The position numbers and the translations under genes were made by a program. Source: an uncultured Sulfurovum sp. (GTDB lineage: Bacteria; Campylobacterota; Campylobacteria; Campylobacterales; Sulfurovaceae). Taken from it: a DNA stretch of 64,000 nt. The notes under the pieces were generated by a model. The model made no database searches, was not told the DNA's origin, and saw only the letters and a program-made list of their open reading frames with translations. The DNA lies in assembly GCA_913055205.1 (NCBI GenBank), contig CAJXJN010000008.1, positions 1 through 64,000 of the forward strand. Direction: 5' to 3'. Numbering within the stretch: the first letter of the stretch is position 1; every line of letters begins with the position of its first letter. Of this stretch, positions 8,424 to 16,514 are shown in pieces.

Positions 8424-8981
8424 TTATTTATTAGCTTTCTCTTCTTTCTTTGCTGCCTTCTTTGCTGCCTTCTTTGCTTTTCTTTCCCGTCTCTCTTTCT
8501 CCTGCTGATATTTTTCCCTCTTCACTGAGTTGATCCATAGCCGATTGATTACAAAATAGATGATGCTTGAGACTACGATAGAGTAGAAAGCTGTTCCAAC
8601 ATAGAGAGGAATAAAGATATCATCCATATGTTGGGTAAACCAATCAAGAGTCAGTTCTATATTATCAATGCCTTCACGACCTAAGATGAGGTTTCCTGTA
8701 AGGTACTCCATATAGTACATAGGCGGCATGGTAAAAGGATTGCTTAACCAGACCATAGAGATAGCAACGGGGACATTAAATCGTACAAACGGGGTTGTTG
8801 CCATCACGGCCAGCATTTGCATAGGCATTGGAATGAAGCCCCAAAAAAGCCCTATCCATACACCTCTTGATATCGTACGTCTATTAACTGATAAGTAGCC
8901 TCTAGGCAGATTATATTTTTCTAAAAAAGCATTTACCTTACTTTCACTGGATGGCTTTTTTTTGAAGATTCTTCGTATCAT
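8424..8981 (-). CDS. DUF2062 membrane protein
   Basis: DUF2062 proteins are small integral membrane proteins of unknown role. The conserved block RGVWIGLFWGFIPMPMQMLAVMA, then RFNVPVAISMVWLSNPFTMPPMYY, is clearly present with two hydrophobic hairpins. A third membrane segment, FYSIVVSSIIYFVINRLW, is followed by a highly basic Lys/Glu/Ala tail (KKAAKKAAKKEEKANK) that must be cytosolic. The length of 185 residues is usual. It converges with the thioredoxin-like gene and diverges from prs. Confidence 0.85.
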   Translation of the reverse strand: MIRRIFKKKPSSESKVNAFLEKYNLPRGYLSVNRRTISRGVWIGLFWGFIPMPMQMLAVMATTPFVRFNVPVAISMVWLSNPFTMPPMYYMEYLTGNLILGREGIDNIELTLDWFTQHMDDIFIPLYVGTAFYSIVVSSIIYFVINRLWINSVKREKYQQEKERRERKAKKAAKKAAKKEEKANK

Positions 8982-9152
8982 TTAAATCCGTGCATTTAGA
9001 ATTATAGAACTCTTTAAAGACCTAAGGGTATTCAGAGGGTTCTGATTGCATAAGTGTAGTATCCATGAGCTTTAAATCCCCTTTGAGGTCCCCTTAATCA
9101 ATATTTGAGTAAAATACGCGTAATAAAATATAGACACAAAGGTACACTTCCC

Positions 9153-10088
9153 ATGAGCGGATATATGATTTTTTCTGGAACATCAAACCCTGAACTTGCT
9201 GAAGAGATAGCAACTTACCTCGAAATGCCACTTTCAAAGGCCAATATAAATCGTTTTTCAGATGGTGAGATCTCTGTGCAGATCGCTGAGAGCGTACGTG
9301 GTAAAGATGTATTTATTATCCAACCTACCTCTGCACCTGCCAATGCAAACTTGATGGAACTACTCATTATGACGGATGCACTTAAACGTTCATCTGCAAA
9401 CTCTATTACTGCAGTAGTGCCATACTACGGATATGCAAGACAAGACAGAAAAGCGGCTCCCAGAGTGCCTATCACAGCAAAACTTGTAGCAAACCTTATG
9501 GAGACAGCGGGTATCACACGTATGGTAACTGTGGACCTACATGCTTCTCAAATACAAGGTTTCTTTGACATTCCTGTAGATAACCTTTACGGTGCTATTT
9601 TGTTTATGGATTATATCAAAGCGAAAAACTTTAAAAATCCAGTGATCGCTTCTCCAGACATCGGTGGTGTTGCAAGAGCTAGATATTTTGCAAGTAAATT
9701 AGGTTTAGATATGGTTATCGTCGATAAAAGACGTGAAAAAGCAAATGAATCTGAAGTGATGAATGTTATCGGTGATGTAGCAGGAAAAGATATTATTCTC
9801 ATTGATGATATGGTAGATACAGCAGGTACCATGGTGAAAAGTGCAGCAGCACTTAAAAAACTTGGGGCAAACTCGGTAATGGCGTGCTGTACACACCCTG
9901 TACTTTCCGGTCCGGCATATGAGCGCATCGAAGAGGGTGAGCTTGATGAGCTTGTTGTGGCAAATACGATCCCTATGACTAAGCAGTCCAGTAAGATAAA
10001 GATGCTTTCAACAGCTTCTATGCTTGGTGAAGTCATTAGACGTGTTCACAACAATGAGAGTGTGAACTCTCTTTTTGAAACGAATTGA
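9153..10088 (+). CDS. prs: Ribose-phosphate pyrophosphokinase
   Basis: Prs makes PRPP from ribose 5-phosphate and ATP, feeding purine, pyrimidine, His and Trp synthesis. The start MSGYMIFSGTSNPELAEEIA matches the family, whereas an upstream TTG at 9107 would add 16 unrelated residues and overlap the likely promoter. Motifs include RFSDGEISVQIAESVRG, the flexible loop YYGYARQDRKAAPR, the catalytic DLHASQIQGFF, and the PRPP-binding IILIDDMVDTAGTM. The length is 311 residues. AAAGG at 9138-9142 is a weak ribosome site. Confidence 0.95.
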   Translation: MSGYMIFSGTSNPELAEEIATYLEMPLSKANINRFSDGEISVQIAESVRGKDVFIIQPTSAPANANLMELLIMTDALKRSSANSITAVVPYYGYARQDRKAAPRVPITAKLVANLMETAGITRMVTVDLHASQIQGFFDIPVDNLYGAILFMDYIKAKNFKNPVIASPDIGGVARARYFASKLGLDMVIVDKRREKANESEVMNVIGDVAGKDIILIDDMVDTAGTMVKSAAALKKLGANSVMACCTHPVLSGPAYERIEEGELDELVVANTIPMTKQSSKIKMLSTASMLGEVIRRVHNNESVNSLFETN

Positions 10089-10167
10089 TGTAAGGTAGGC
10101 ACCTTGAAGAGACTTCTTTCATGGCGCATTCCTGCCTACAAAATAGAGCATCATTATTTTTTAAATC

Positions 10168-10193
10168 GTGGGTAGGAATACCCACACTATAAT
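10168..10193 (+). promoter_or_regulatory. Hairpin plus -10 box upstream of lepA
   Basis: A perfect 7-bp stem (GTGGGTA at 10168-10174, TACCCAC at 10179-10185) closes a GGAA tetraloop. TATAAT at 10188-10193 follows two bases later, then the AAGGAAC ribosome site and the TTG start of lepA at 10205. With only 12 bases between the -10 box and the start codon, this promoter would give an almost leaderless mRNA. The hairpin could instead end prs transcription. Confidence 0.4.
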
Positions 10194-10204
10194 AAGGAAC
10201 AACA

Positions 10205-12016
10205 TTGGCTAAAGCAGTACCACAGGCAAACATACGTAACTTCTCCATCATCGCACACATCGACCATGGAAAGTCTACACTTGCAGACCGTATCATACAA
10301 GAGTGTGGAGCGGTGTCTGACAGACAAATGTCCTCACAAGTGATGGACACGATGGATATCGAAAAAGAGCGCGGTATCACCATTAAAGCTCAGTCTGTAC
10401 GTTTGGACTACGTCAAAGACGGGGAACACTATATCCTTAATCTCATAGACACTCCGGGACATGTGGATTTCTCTTATGAAGTGAGCCGTTCTTTAGCCTC
10501 TTCCGATGGTGCACTACTTATCGTAGATGCGGCACAAGGGGTTGAAGCTCAAACGATCGCAAACGTATACATTGCTATAGAAAACGACTTGGAATTACTC
10601 CCTGTAGTAAACAAGATCGACCTTCCTGCTGCTGATCCGGACAGAGTATTGACAGAACTTGAAGAGGCTATCGGTATCGATGCAACAGAGCATAATCTTG
10701 TCTCTGCAAAGACAGGTGTAGGTGTAGCAGAACTCATAGAATCTATTGTTGAGCGTGTTCCTGCCCCTCAAGGTGATGAGAATGCACCACTCAAAGCACT
10801 GATCTATGACTCCTGGTTTGATAATTATTTGGGAGCACTTGCTCTGGTACGTGTTTTTGACGGAAGTATTAAAAAAGGACAGATGGTTAAAGTGATGGGA
10901 ACGAAAGATGAGCATCAGGTGCTTAATCTTATGTACCCGAATCCTATTGCTCCGATCAAGACTGAAGAGATCAGAACAGGTGAGATAGGCATCGTAGTCA
11001 TGGGGCTTAAAACGGTTGATGCGCTGCAAGTAGGGGATACCGTCACTGATTCAAAGAATCCGACAGCAGAAGCCATTGGTGGGTTTGAACCTGCCAAACC
11101 GTTCGTATTTGCAGGTATTTACCCTATAGAGACAGATAAGTTTGAAGACTTGCGTGATGCCCTGAACAAACTCAAGCTCAATGACTCCTCTTTGAGTTTT
11201 GAGCCGGAGAGTTCTATGGCACTGGGTTCCGGGTTTAGAACAGGTTTCCTGGGCATGTTGCACATGGAAGTGGTGAAGGAGCGTTTGGAGCGTGAGTTCA
11301 ACTTGGAACTTATCGCTACTGCTCCTACCGTTGTCTATAAAGTCAAACAGACGAACGGTGAAGAGCTGGAGATACAAAATCCAAGTGAACTCCCGGAACC
11401 ACAGAAGATAGACACCATCTATGAGCCGTATGTAAAAGCGACCATATTAACACCGCAGGAGTTTGTAGGCAACCTCATTAAGTTGCTTAACGACCGTCGT
11501 GGTATCCAGATAAAGATGGATTACCTGAACGAAACGCGTGTACTCATGGAGTATGATATTCCTATGAATGAGATCGTAATGGATTTTTACGACAAGTTGA
11601 AGTCTATTACCAAAGGGTATGCGAGTTTTGATTATGAGCCTATAGGCTTTAGAGAGGGTAACCTTGTCAAGCTTGATATCCGTGTGGCTGGTGAAGTGGT
11701 CGATTCACTCTCTATCATTGTTCCGGAAGAGAAGGCGCGTACAAGAGGTCTTGCCTTTGTTGCACAGCTTAAAGAGCTTATCCCCAGACAACTTTTTGAA
11801 GTGGCTATCCAGGCGAGTATCGGAAATAATGTTATTGCACGTTCCAACGTGAAGTCGATGGGGAAAAACGTGACTGCCAAATGTTACGGTGGTGACATTA
11901 CACGTAAAAGAAAGCTTTTAGAGAAACAAAAAGCAGGGAAGAAGCGTATGAAGTCCATCGGTAAAGTGGAAGTACCTCAAGAGGCATTTATGGCTGTTTT
12001 GAAGTTGGACAGTTAA
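10205..12016 (+). CDS. lepA: Elongation factor 4 (LepA)
   Basis: LepA is a ribosome-bound translational GTPase that acts on stalled or initiating ribosomes. G motifs are [10 protein letters not shown] (G1), [10 protein letters not shown] (G2), [12 protein letters not shown] (G3) and NKIDLP (G4). They are followed by EF-G-like domains II, III and V and the LepA-specific C-terminal block ending with [28 protein letters not shown]. The length of 603 residues is standard. The start is a TTG at 10205 giving [20 protein letters not shown]. The next gene begins at the base after the stop. Confidence 0.96.
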   Translation: MAKAVPQANIRNFSIIAHIDHGKSTLADRIIQECGAVSDRQMSSQVMDTMDIEKERGITIKAQSVRLDYVKDGEHYILNLIDTPGHVDFSYEVSRSLASSDGALLIVDAAQGVEAQTIANVYIAIENDLELLPVVNKIDLPAADPDRVLTELEEAIGIDATEHNLVSAKTGVGVAELIESIVERVPAPQGDENAPLKALIYDSWFDNYLGALALVRVFDGSIKKGQMVKVMGTKDEHQVLNLMYPNPIAPIKTEEIRTGEIGIVVMGLKTVDALQVGDTVTDSKNPTAEAIGGFEPAKPFVFAGIYPIETDKFEDLRDALNKLKLNDSSLSFEPESSMALGSGFRTGFLGMLHMEVVKERLEREFNLELIATAPTVVYKVKQTNGEELEIQNPSELPEPQKIDTIYEPYVKATILTPQEFVGNLIKLLNDRRGIQIKMDYLNETRVLMEYDIPMNEIVMDFYDKLKSITKGYASFDYEPIGFREGNLVKLDIRVAGEVVDSLSIIVPEEKARTRGLAFVAQLKELIPRQLFEVAIQASIGNNVIARSNVKSMGKNVTAKCYGGDITRKRKLLEKQKAGKKRMKSIGKVEVPQEAFMAVLKLDS

Positions 12017-12469
12017 ATGGAGATGGGCTGGGCAATACACCTGCATCTTCTTGCAGCTATCTCATGGATAGGCGGGTCCATCTTTATGTTCGCACTTGGT
12101 ATAAGTATGCGGGACAAGAAGGCACAAAAAGCGGTCTATCCCCATATAGGTCCTATTTTCGGTTACTTCGAAGTTGTGGCATTAATGTTCCTGCTTGCTA
12201 CAGGTTCCTATATGATCACAGATTACGGACTGATAGAACTTCTTTTTACGGATTACCACTCAGAGGTGATCGATGCTTTGCGTACAAAGTTATGGATCGT
12301 ACTGGCACTTCTTATCGTGACTGTGATCCACTTCATTATAGCCCTTAAAACAAATAACAAAGAGCGTACACCTATGCAGAATCTCATTTCCCGGGCTTCT
12401 TCAATGCTGATCTTCTTTTTGAATCTTTTTGTATTGCATTATGCAATGGTGATAAGGGATATACTTTAA
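12017..12469 (+). CDS. Four-helix membrane protein, CopD/YhhN-like
   Basis: The 150-residue protein has about four hydrophobic helices: HLLAAISWIGGSIFMFALG, YFEVVALMFLLATGSYMI, LWIVLALLIVTVIHFIIAL, and SMLIFFLNLFVLHYAMV. Two N-terminal His (HLHLL) and a conserved-looking WIGG are reminiscent of CopD-family and heme-related inner-membrane proteins. The exact family is uncertain. It starts at the base after the lepA stop, so it is probably co-transcribed. An imperfect inverted repeat (AACGGT ... ACCGTT, 12469-12504) follows and may terminate both this gene and the converging exporter. Confidence 0.6.
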   Translation: MEMGWAIHLHLLAAISWIGGSIFMFALGISMRDKKAQKAVYPHIGPIFGYFEVVALMFLLATGSYMITDYGLIELLFTDYHSEVIDALRTKLWIVLALLIVTVIHFIIALKTNNKERTPMQNLISRASSMLIFFLNLFVLHYAMVIRDIL

Positions 12470-12520
12470 CGGTTGAACTCAGTGGCAGCTGTGAATCTAC
12501 CGTTTAATTTTCTTGTCAGC

Positions 12521-13108
12521 TTATAAATAACCACAAAGCTGTTGCACATAGCAGGGTGCCAAATAAGAGCCCTTGCGTTCTTTGTGTATTTTTTTAGACA
12601 CGAACAAAGCAAGAGAATTTCCGCCAATGATCCAGATCATGCTGGTTGTTAAAGTCAATGCTACAAGTGCGAATGTTAATATAAATATTTGTATATACCC
12701 ATCGGTTTCAGGTGTATAGAACTGTGAAAACATTATGGTTGGTATCAGTAAATACTTGGCATTGAGTATTTCAACGATCACACCATCTTTAAAGGTAAGT
12801 GGAGTGAAAGTTTCTTCTACTGTGTTGGACATTCTAAAAAATTTGAAAGCAAGATACAGTAGAAATGCAATACCTATATATTTTATCGTGTTTATTATCT
12901 GCGGATACGTTGAAATAAGAAAATCAAGACCAAAGCCAACAGCCAACGTTTGAAATATACTTGTAATATTTGTTCCTAACCAAAATGGAACAGTTCCTTT
13001 AACTCCAAAAGAACTACCGGAAGCAGCATATAAAATATTTGCCGGACCGGGGCTTATAACTATCGGCAGCAAAGTCATAAACCATAAAAATATAAATTCA
13101 GTATTCAT
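12521..13108 (-). CDS. LysE/RhtB family exporter with frameshifted C-terminus
   Basis: This family exports amino acids or related metabolites through the inner membrane. The N-terminus has the signature LLPIVISPGPANILYAASGSSFGVKG, and five or six hydrophobic helices follow. After residue ~178 the frame turns into KGSYLAPCYVQQLCGYL, which is not membrane-like. The neighbouring frame reads GLLFGTLLCATALWLF and ends at 12516, which is what the last helix of the family looks like. A one-base slip near 12570-12580 therefore most likely alters the end of the protein. It could be a real recent mutation or a sequencing error. Substrate unknown. Confidence 0.8.
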   Translation of the reverse strand: MNTEFIFLWFMTLLPIVISPGPANILYAASGSSFGVKGTVPFWLGTNITSIFQTLAVGFGLDFLISTYPQIINTIKYIGIAFLLYLAFKFFRMSNTVEETFTPLTFKDGVIVEILNAKYLLIPTIMFSQFYTPETDGYIQIFILTFALVALTLTTSMIWIIGGNSLALFVSKKIHKERKGSYLAPCYVQQLCGYL

Positions 13109-13146
13109 TTATTTCCTTTCAACATAATGACTGAAGTGGGGGACGG

Positions 13147-13198
13147 GGACAAAATGTTCCTCTATTTTCCGGTTTCCGGTAATAGAGGATATCTGTCC
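13147..13198. other. Nested inverted repeat between the mercuric reductase and the exporter
   Basis: CCTCTATT (13159-13166) pairs with AATAGAGG (13181-13188) around an inner CCGG-TTT-CCGG. An outer GGAC/GTCC pair extends the structure. The element lies downstream of merA and 40 bases upstream of the exporter start, both on the minus strand. It lacks a T-run. It may be a REP-like remnant (the flank reads GGGGGACGGGGAC) or a transcript end. Confidence 0.35.
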
Positions 13199-13245
13199 TG
13201 CTATTTTATCATTTAAACACTTATTGGATGAACCTGTGACTCTAA

Positions 13246-14880
13246 TTACGTGGCACAACAACTTAACTCGGAAACATCTTTGTCAAAGGCAATGGCTGCC
13301 AATTTTATACCTTCACTTAGTGTTAAATAGGGATGTAAGAGATCTTTTAACTCTTCTATGGTGATACCCGAACGAATCATTACGGCCAGTTCCATCAACA
13401 GCTCTGAACCTTCTGGTGCAACAATTCGTGCTCCTATTAAAGTATTCTCTTTTTTGTTACGGATCAACTTTATAAAACCTCTGGTATCATTCGCGGCAAT
13501 GGAGCGTGGAACATGATTTAACGGTAACACGGCAGTGTCAACATCCAGCCCTTTCTCTTTTGCCTGTGATTCATCCATGCCAAGCCCTGCAACTTGCGGG
13601 TCGGTAAAAATAACCCAGGGTAAAATGCTATAATCCGTTGCCTGTACTTTAGAAGAAAAAGCATTGTTGACAGCGGTTTTTCCCTCATAGGCGGCCGTAT
13701 AGACAAACATATTGGAGCCTGTGACATCCCCTGCTGCATAGATGCTTTTCATAGACGTTTGTAAAAACGCATTAACTGCAATACCACCATTTTTTTCTAA
13801 AGCAATACCCGACTCTTCTAAACCCATGTTCTCGGTATTTGCTTTTCTTCCTGTTGCAATAATCAGTTTTTGGGCACTAAACTCATGCGCTGCACCATCA
13901 ACAATGGAGCGAACAATCACTTGTCCATTTTCTTCTAGTACCTGTTGAATCGCATTACCTGTGATGATATCGATACCCTCATCTGTAAGATGTCTGCTAA
14001 GTTCATTGGAAATATCGGGAAGTTCATGAGATAAAATATGGTCAGAACGCTGTAATATAGTTACTTTTGATCCTAATCTGGAGAATATCTGTGCTATCTC
14101 TAAAGCAACACAGCTACCGCCTAAAACAATCATAGACTCTGGTAAAGTCTCCAACTCAAAGACCTCTTCATTACTCAAATATGAAATTTTATCTATACCC
14201 GGTATCGGGGTTACTAATGGTCTTGCACCTGTTGCAATCAATATATGGCTTCCCTCAATTATCTGTCCATTAGCCTCTACACTGTTGGCTGATATGACTT
14301 TCGCTCGAGCATTAATAAGTTCAAAATTCGGCATATCTTTTATGATATTTATATATTTTTGTTCTCGAAGTTCATGTACAAGTTGGCGTTTTTCATTCAT
14401 CAATGCTTTAAAGTCAACGACACTCGCCTTAGAGTCTATTCCGGAGAAAGGGTTATTGTTTGCTTTGAAAACACTCTCGGCGGCTCTCATTAAATTTTTT
14501 GAGGGAATGCAACCTACATTGACGCAGGTTCCTCCTATGGGTAGACCATCATTGATCATGGTGATTTTAATACCTAGCCCATGGGCCTGGATCGTAGCTG
14601 CAAAGGCGGCAGAACCTCCTCCTATAATAATTAAATGTCTACTCTCCTGCTTTTCTTGGGCATACACTTTATAAGCGCTAACCTTATAATGCCCTATCTG
14701 GTTAATTGTGCTGATGATCTGTTGTTCATTGGTCATTGTTTCATCAAAAGTCACAAATGCTTTCTCACTCTTATGATCTACAGAAACCACACTGACACCA
14801 TCTATAGCTAAGCTTTTTTCAATGGTTCCCGCACAACCTTCACATGTCATACCGGATATAGTATATTCATATGTTTTCAT
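13246..14880 (-). CDS. merA: Mercuric reductase with N-terminal heavy-metal domain
   Basis: MerA is a cytosolic FAD flavoprotein that reduces Hg(II) to volatile Hg(0) with NADPH. Residues 1-65 form an HMA domain with the metal-binding pair in GMTCEGCAG (Cys13, Cys16). The disulfide-oxidoreductase core begins at LIIIGGGSAAFAATIQA and carries the redox-active GGTCVNVGCIPSK. The second nucleotide-binding motif is IVLGGSCVALEIAQIFSRLG, and the late FAD motif is YAAGDVTG. The C-terminus ends with LSCCAT, the vicinal Cys pair that delivers Hg(II) in MerA. ATG 14880 is preferred over an upstream TTG because AAAAGGC sits 7 bases before it. It follows the transporter by 18 bases on the same strand. 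Confidence 0.92.
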   Translation of the reverse strand: MKTYEYTISGMTCEGCAGTIEKSLAIDGVSVVSVDHKSEKAFVTFDETMTNEQQIISTINQIGHYKVSAYKVYAQEKQESRHLIIIGGGSAAFAATIQAHGLGIKITMINDGLPIGGTCVNVGCIPSKNLMRAAESVFKANNNPFSGIDSKASVVDFKALMNEKRQLVHELREQKYINIIKDMPNFELINARAKVISANSVEANGQIIEGSHILIATGARPLVTPIPGIDKISYLSNEEVFELETLPESMIVLGGSCVALEIAQIFSRLGSKVTILQRSDHILSHELPDISNELSRHLTDEGIDIITGNAIQQVLEENGQVIVRSIVDGAAHEFSAQKLIIATGRKANTENMGLEESGIALEKNGGIAVNAFLQTSMKSIYAAGDVTGSNMFVYTAAYEGKTAVNNAFSSKVQATDYSILPWVIFTDPQVAGLGMDESQAKEKGLDVDTAVLPLNHVPRSIAANDTRGFIKLIRNKKENTLIGARIVAPEGSELLMELAVMIRSGITIEELKDLLHPYLTLSEGIKLAAIAFDKDVSELSCCAT

Positions 14881-14898
14881 GATCAAGCCTTTTGTTGA

Positions 14899-15639
14899 TT
14901 ATTTACATTTTCCCGTACTGCATTTACCTGTTCCGCACTTGCCACCGCTGCATTTTGAAGCTTTATTACTTTTGGATGCTTTAGATAGATCGATTTTATG
15001 TGCTGTGACTTCAATACCATGCACTTTATGTTTGCCACTGTCATCTTCATAACTAACGGGTCTATATCCTGTTGCTGCAATTGCTTTCATAATGGTTTTA
15101 ATATCAGTTCTTGTTTTATCAAACTCAATGATGGCATGTTTATCTTGTATGGATGCTTTGATGCTTATCACACCATCTACTTCACCGGCAACTTTTTCAA
15201 CCGTAGCCGCACAAGCTTTACACGTCATACCCTCAATATTTACAATACTTTTGAATACATTGGCTTTATCTGCTACTACAACTTTTGGTTTATTATTTGT
15301 GATCAATGCATCTCCCCAATAAGGAAAAGAGAGTATCACTGCTGCAAAAACAGTTACCAATGCCAAAAATGATGTCGTATGCCAAAATGAGACCTTAGCA
15401 TTTTCATCCGGACCACAAGGACACTTGATATCCTCTCTTTTAGGTTTTAGTTTATCCCACCAGCTATATGCCAATATGCTTACCGTAAAAGTTATCAAAT
15501 ATGGACGAAGCGGTTCCAGCCACGAAAAAGTTGAAGCTATGCCTGTTGATCCTGCCAATACAGCTAAAACAGGTGTAATACAACATAAAGAGGCTCCAAA
15601 TACTGCTAAGATACCGCTTATTACTTTTTGATCTATCAT
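14899..15639 (-). CDS. merTP: MerT-MerP fusion mercury transporter with Cys-repeat tail
   Basis: The first ~115 residues form a MerT-like inner-membrane transporter. The first helix bears the vicinal Cys19-Cys20 (SLCCITPVLAVLAG), and a cytosolic loop has Cys73 and Cys75 (IKCPCGPDE). After the third helix, residues 130-195 form an HMA domain with GMTCKACA (Cys140, Cys143), corresponding to the separate periplasmic MerP of classical operons. The tail ends with cysteines at 230, 235, 240 and 245, exactly five residues apart in a Lys/Gly/Ser/Thr context. That tail is not a standard MerT or MerP feature and probably binds metal. The gene leads a two-gene unit with merA. No merR is nearby. Confidence 0.85.
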   Translation of the reverse strand: MIDQKVISGILAVFGASLCCITPVLAVLAGSTGIASTFSWLEPLRPYLITFTVSILAYSWWDKLKPKREDIKCPCGPDENAKVSFWHTTSFLALVTVFAAVILSFPYWGDALITNNKPKVVVADKANVFKSIVNIEGMTCKACAATVEKVAGEVDGVISIKASIQDKHAIIEFDKTRTDIKTIMKAIAATGYRPVSYEDDSGKHKVHGIEVTAHKIDLSKASKSNKASKCSGGKCGTGKCSTGKCK

Positions 15640-15725
15640 GATGCACCCTTCAATAATGTTTTGAAATCTCTCTTTTTACTCTCGTCCCCAAGTTCCAGCC
15701 CGGGGATGCATACTTGACCCTTGCA

Positions 15726-16019
15726 TCACCAAAACCTCTCTATTTCATGTAGTCCTTGGATACTTTCATAGTCTTTAGCAGAATGATATCTCCAGTGTAG
15801 AACTTCCTCTATTTTACCCTCTTTTTACAGGGTTCTCATGTATATATTGTATCTTATTGATCATCTTGATCATCATAGTATCTGTTTACATCAGCTGAGG
15901 ATGAAATCCTTCTTCCCATATCTGATAAGAGGTATACTCTTTATGTGCTTTTTTGTAGAAAGCAAACTGCTCTAGTTGGGTGCAGTGTATCATTTTTTCT
16001 GTCATGATGGATTTTCTCT
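15726..16019 (-). pseudogene. REP-associated tyrosine transposase (RAYT, Y1 family) remnant
   Basis: Reading the minus strand gives successive pieces of the C-terminal half of a RAYT: KEYTSYQIWEEGFHPQLM, a TAA stop, then INKIQYIHENPVKRG, a second TAA. After a frame change comes VLHWRYHSAKDYESIQ, then GLHEIERFW and a natural TGA at 15728-15726. YIHxNPVKRG and YxSAxDY are hallmark RAYT segments. The catalytic HUH half is missing. The remnant ends within 40 bases of REPIN copy 2, the kind of element RAYTs mobilise. It also lies just upstream of the mercury genes. Confidence 0.75.
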
Positions 16020-16055
16020 GAGTAGTGTTACTCCCGAATGTGTCCCTGGGCAGGA

Positions 16056-16236
16056 GAGACTGTGAAAGAACCTATGGAAGTGGAGACTTCAGTCCCACCA
16101 AAAAGCTTTTTTGCCTAAAAAAGTTTGTATTTAATGGAAAATATTGCTTTTTCTGTCAAAATAACCTAAAAATATGCAAATATTTGGGTGAGGCTGAAGC
16201 CTTCACTTCCGGGGTACCTAGTTCTTTCACAGTCTC
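16056..16236. repeat. REPIN/MITE-like repeat, copy 2 (inverted relative to copy 1)
   Basis: The 181-bp element has the same 16-bp ends GAGACTGTGAAAGAAC and GTTCTTTCACAGTCTC as copy 1. The REP palindromes are GTGGAGACTTCAGTCCCAC near its left end and the complement of copy 1's GTGAAGGCTTCAGCCTCAC near its right end. Both REPs are intact. The core contains about 24 bases (near 16105-16130) that are absent from copy 1. AGGA occurs immediately outside both ends and could be a target duplication, although copy 1 shows only TTT on both sides. Confidence 0.85.
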
Positions 16237-16514
16237 AGGAGAGACGTAATGAGGAATGACAGTACAGCAGACAGTGAGACAGATATAGGTCAAAAAGAAG
16301 CCAATATAACATATTAGCAAGCCTTAAAAGAGTATAATTTCAAAAATCACAAAAGATAAGACTATGGCCCTCGTAGATCTTTTCGGTAATGTCAAAAAAA
16401 TTTCTGTAAATTTTTCATCGGCAACTTTATACTGTTCAAAATTATCCCAAGAAAGTAACTCCAAGCAAGCACAAGCTATAATTTACCTAATATAACCAAA
16501 TAAGGAATAGTAAT
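16237..16514. other. Intergenic region upstream of metY
   Basis: This 278-base AT-rich region holds the metY promoter. GCTATAATTTACC near 16480-16492 gives a plausible -10 box, followed by AAGGAATAG as ribosome site. A 43-codon frame opens at the ATG at 16364 (MALVDLFGNVKK) but lacks a ribosome site and overlaps the promoter, so I do not call it a gene. I see no S-box or SAM-II/III riboswitch structure. Confidence 0.4.

Noticed and set aside
16025-16249. 74-codon frame through repeat copy 2
   Set aside because: It runs through both REP palindromes and the core, so its reading frame is a by-product of the repeat. The frames at 5469-5687 and 47576-47785 are rejected for the same reason.
16364-16495. 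43-codon frame upstream of metY
   Set aside because: No ribosome site, overlaps the metY promoter, no family resemblance.
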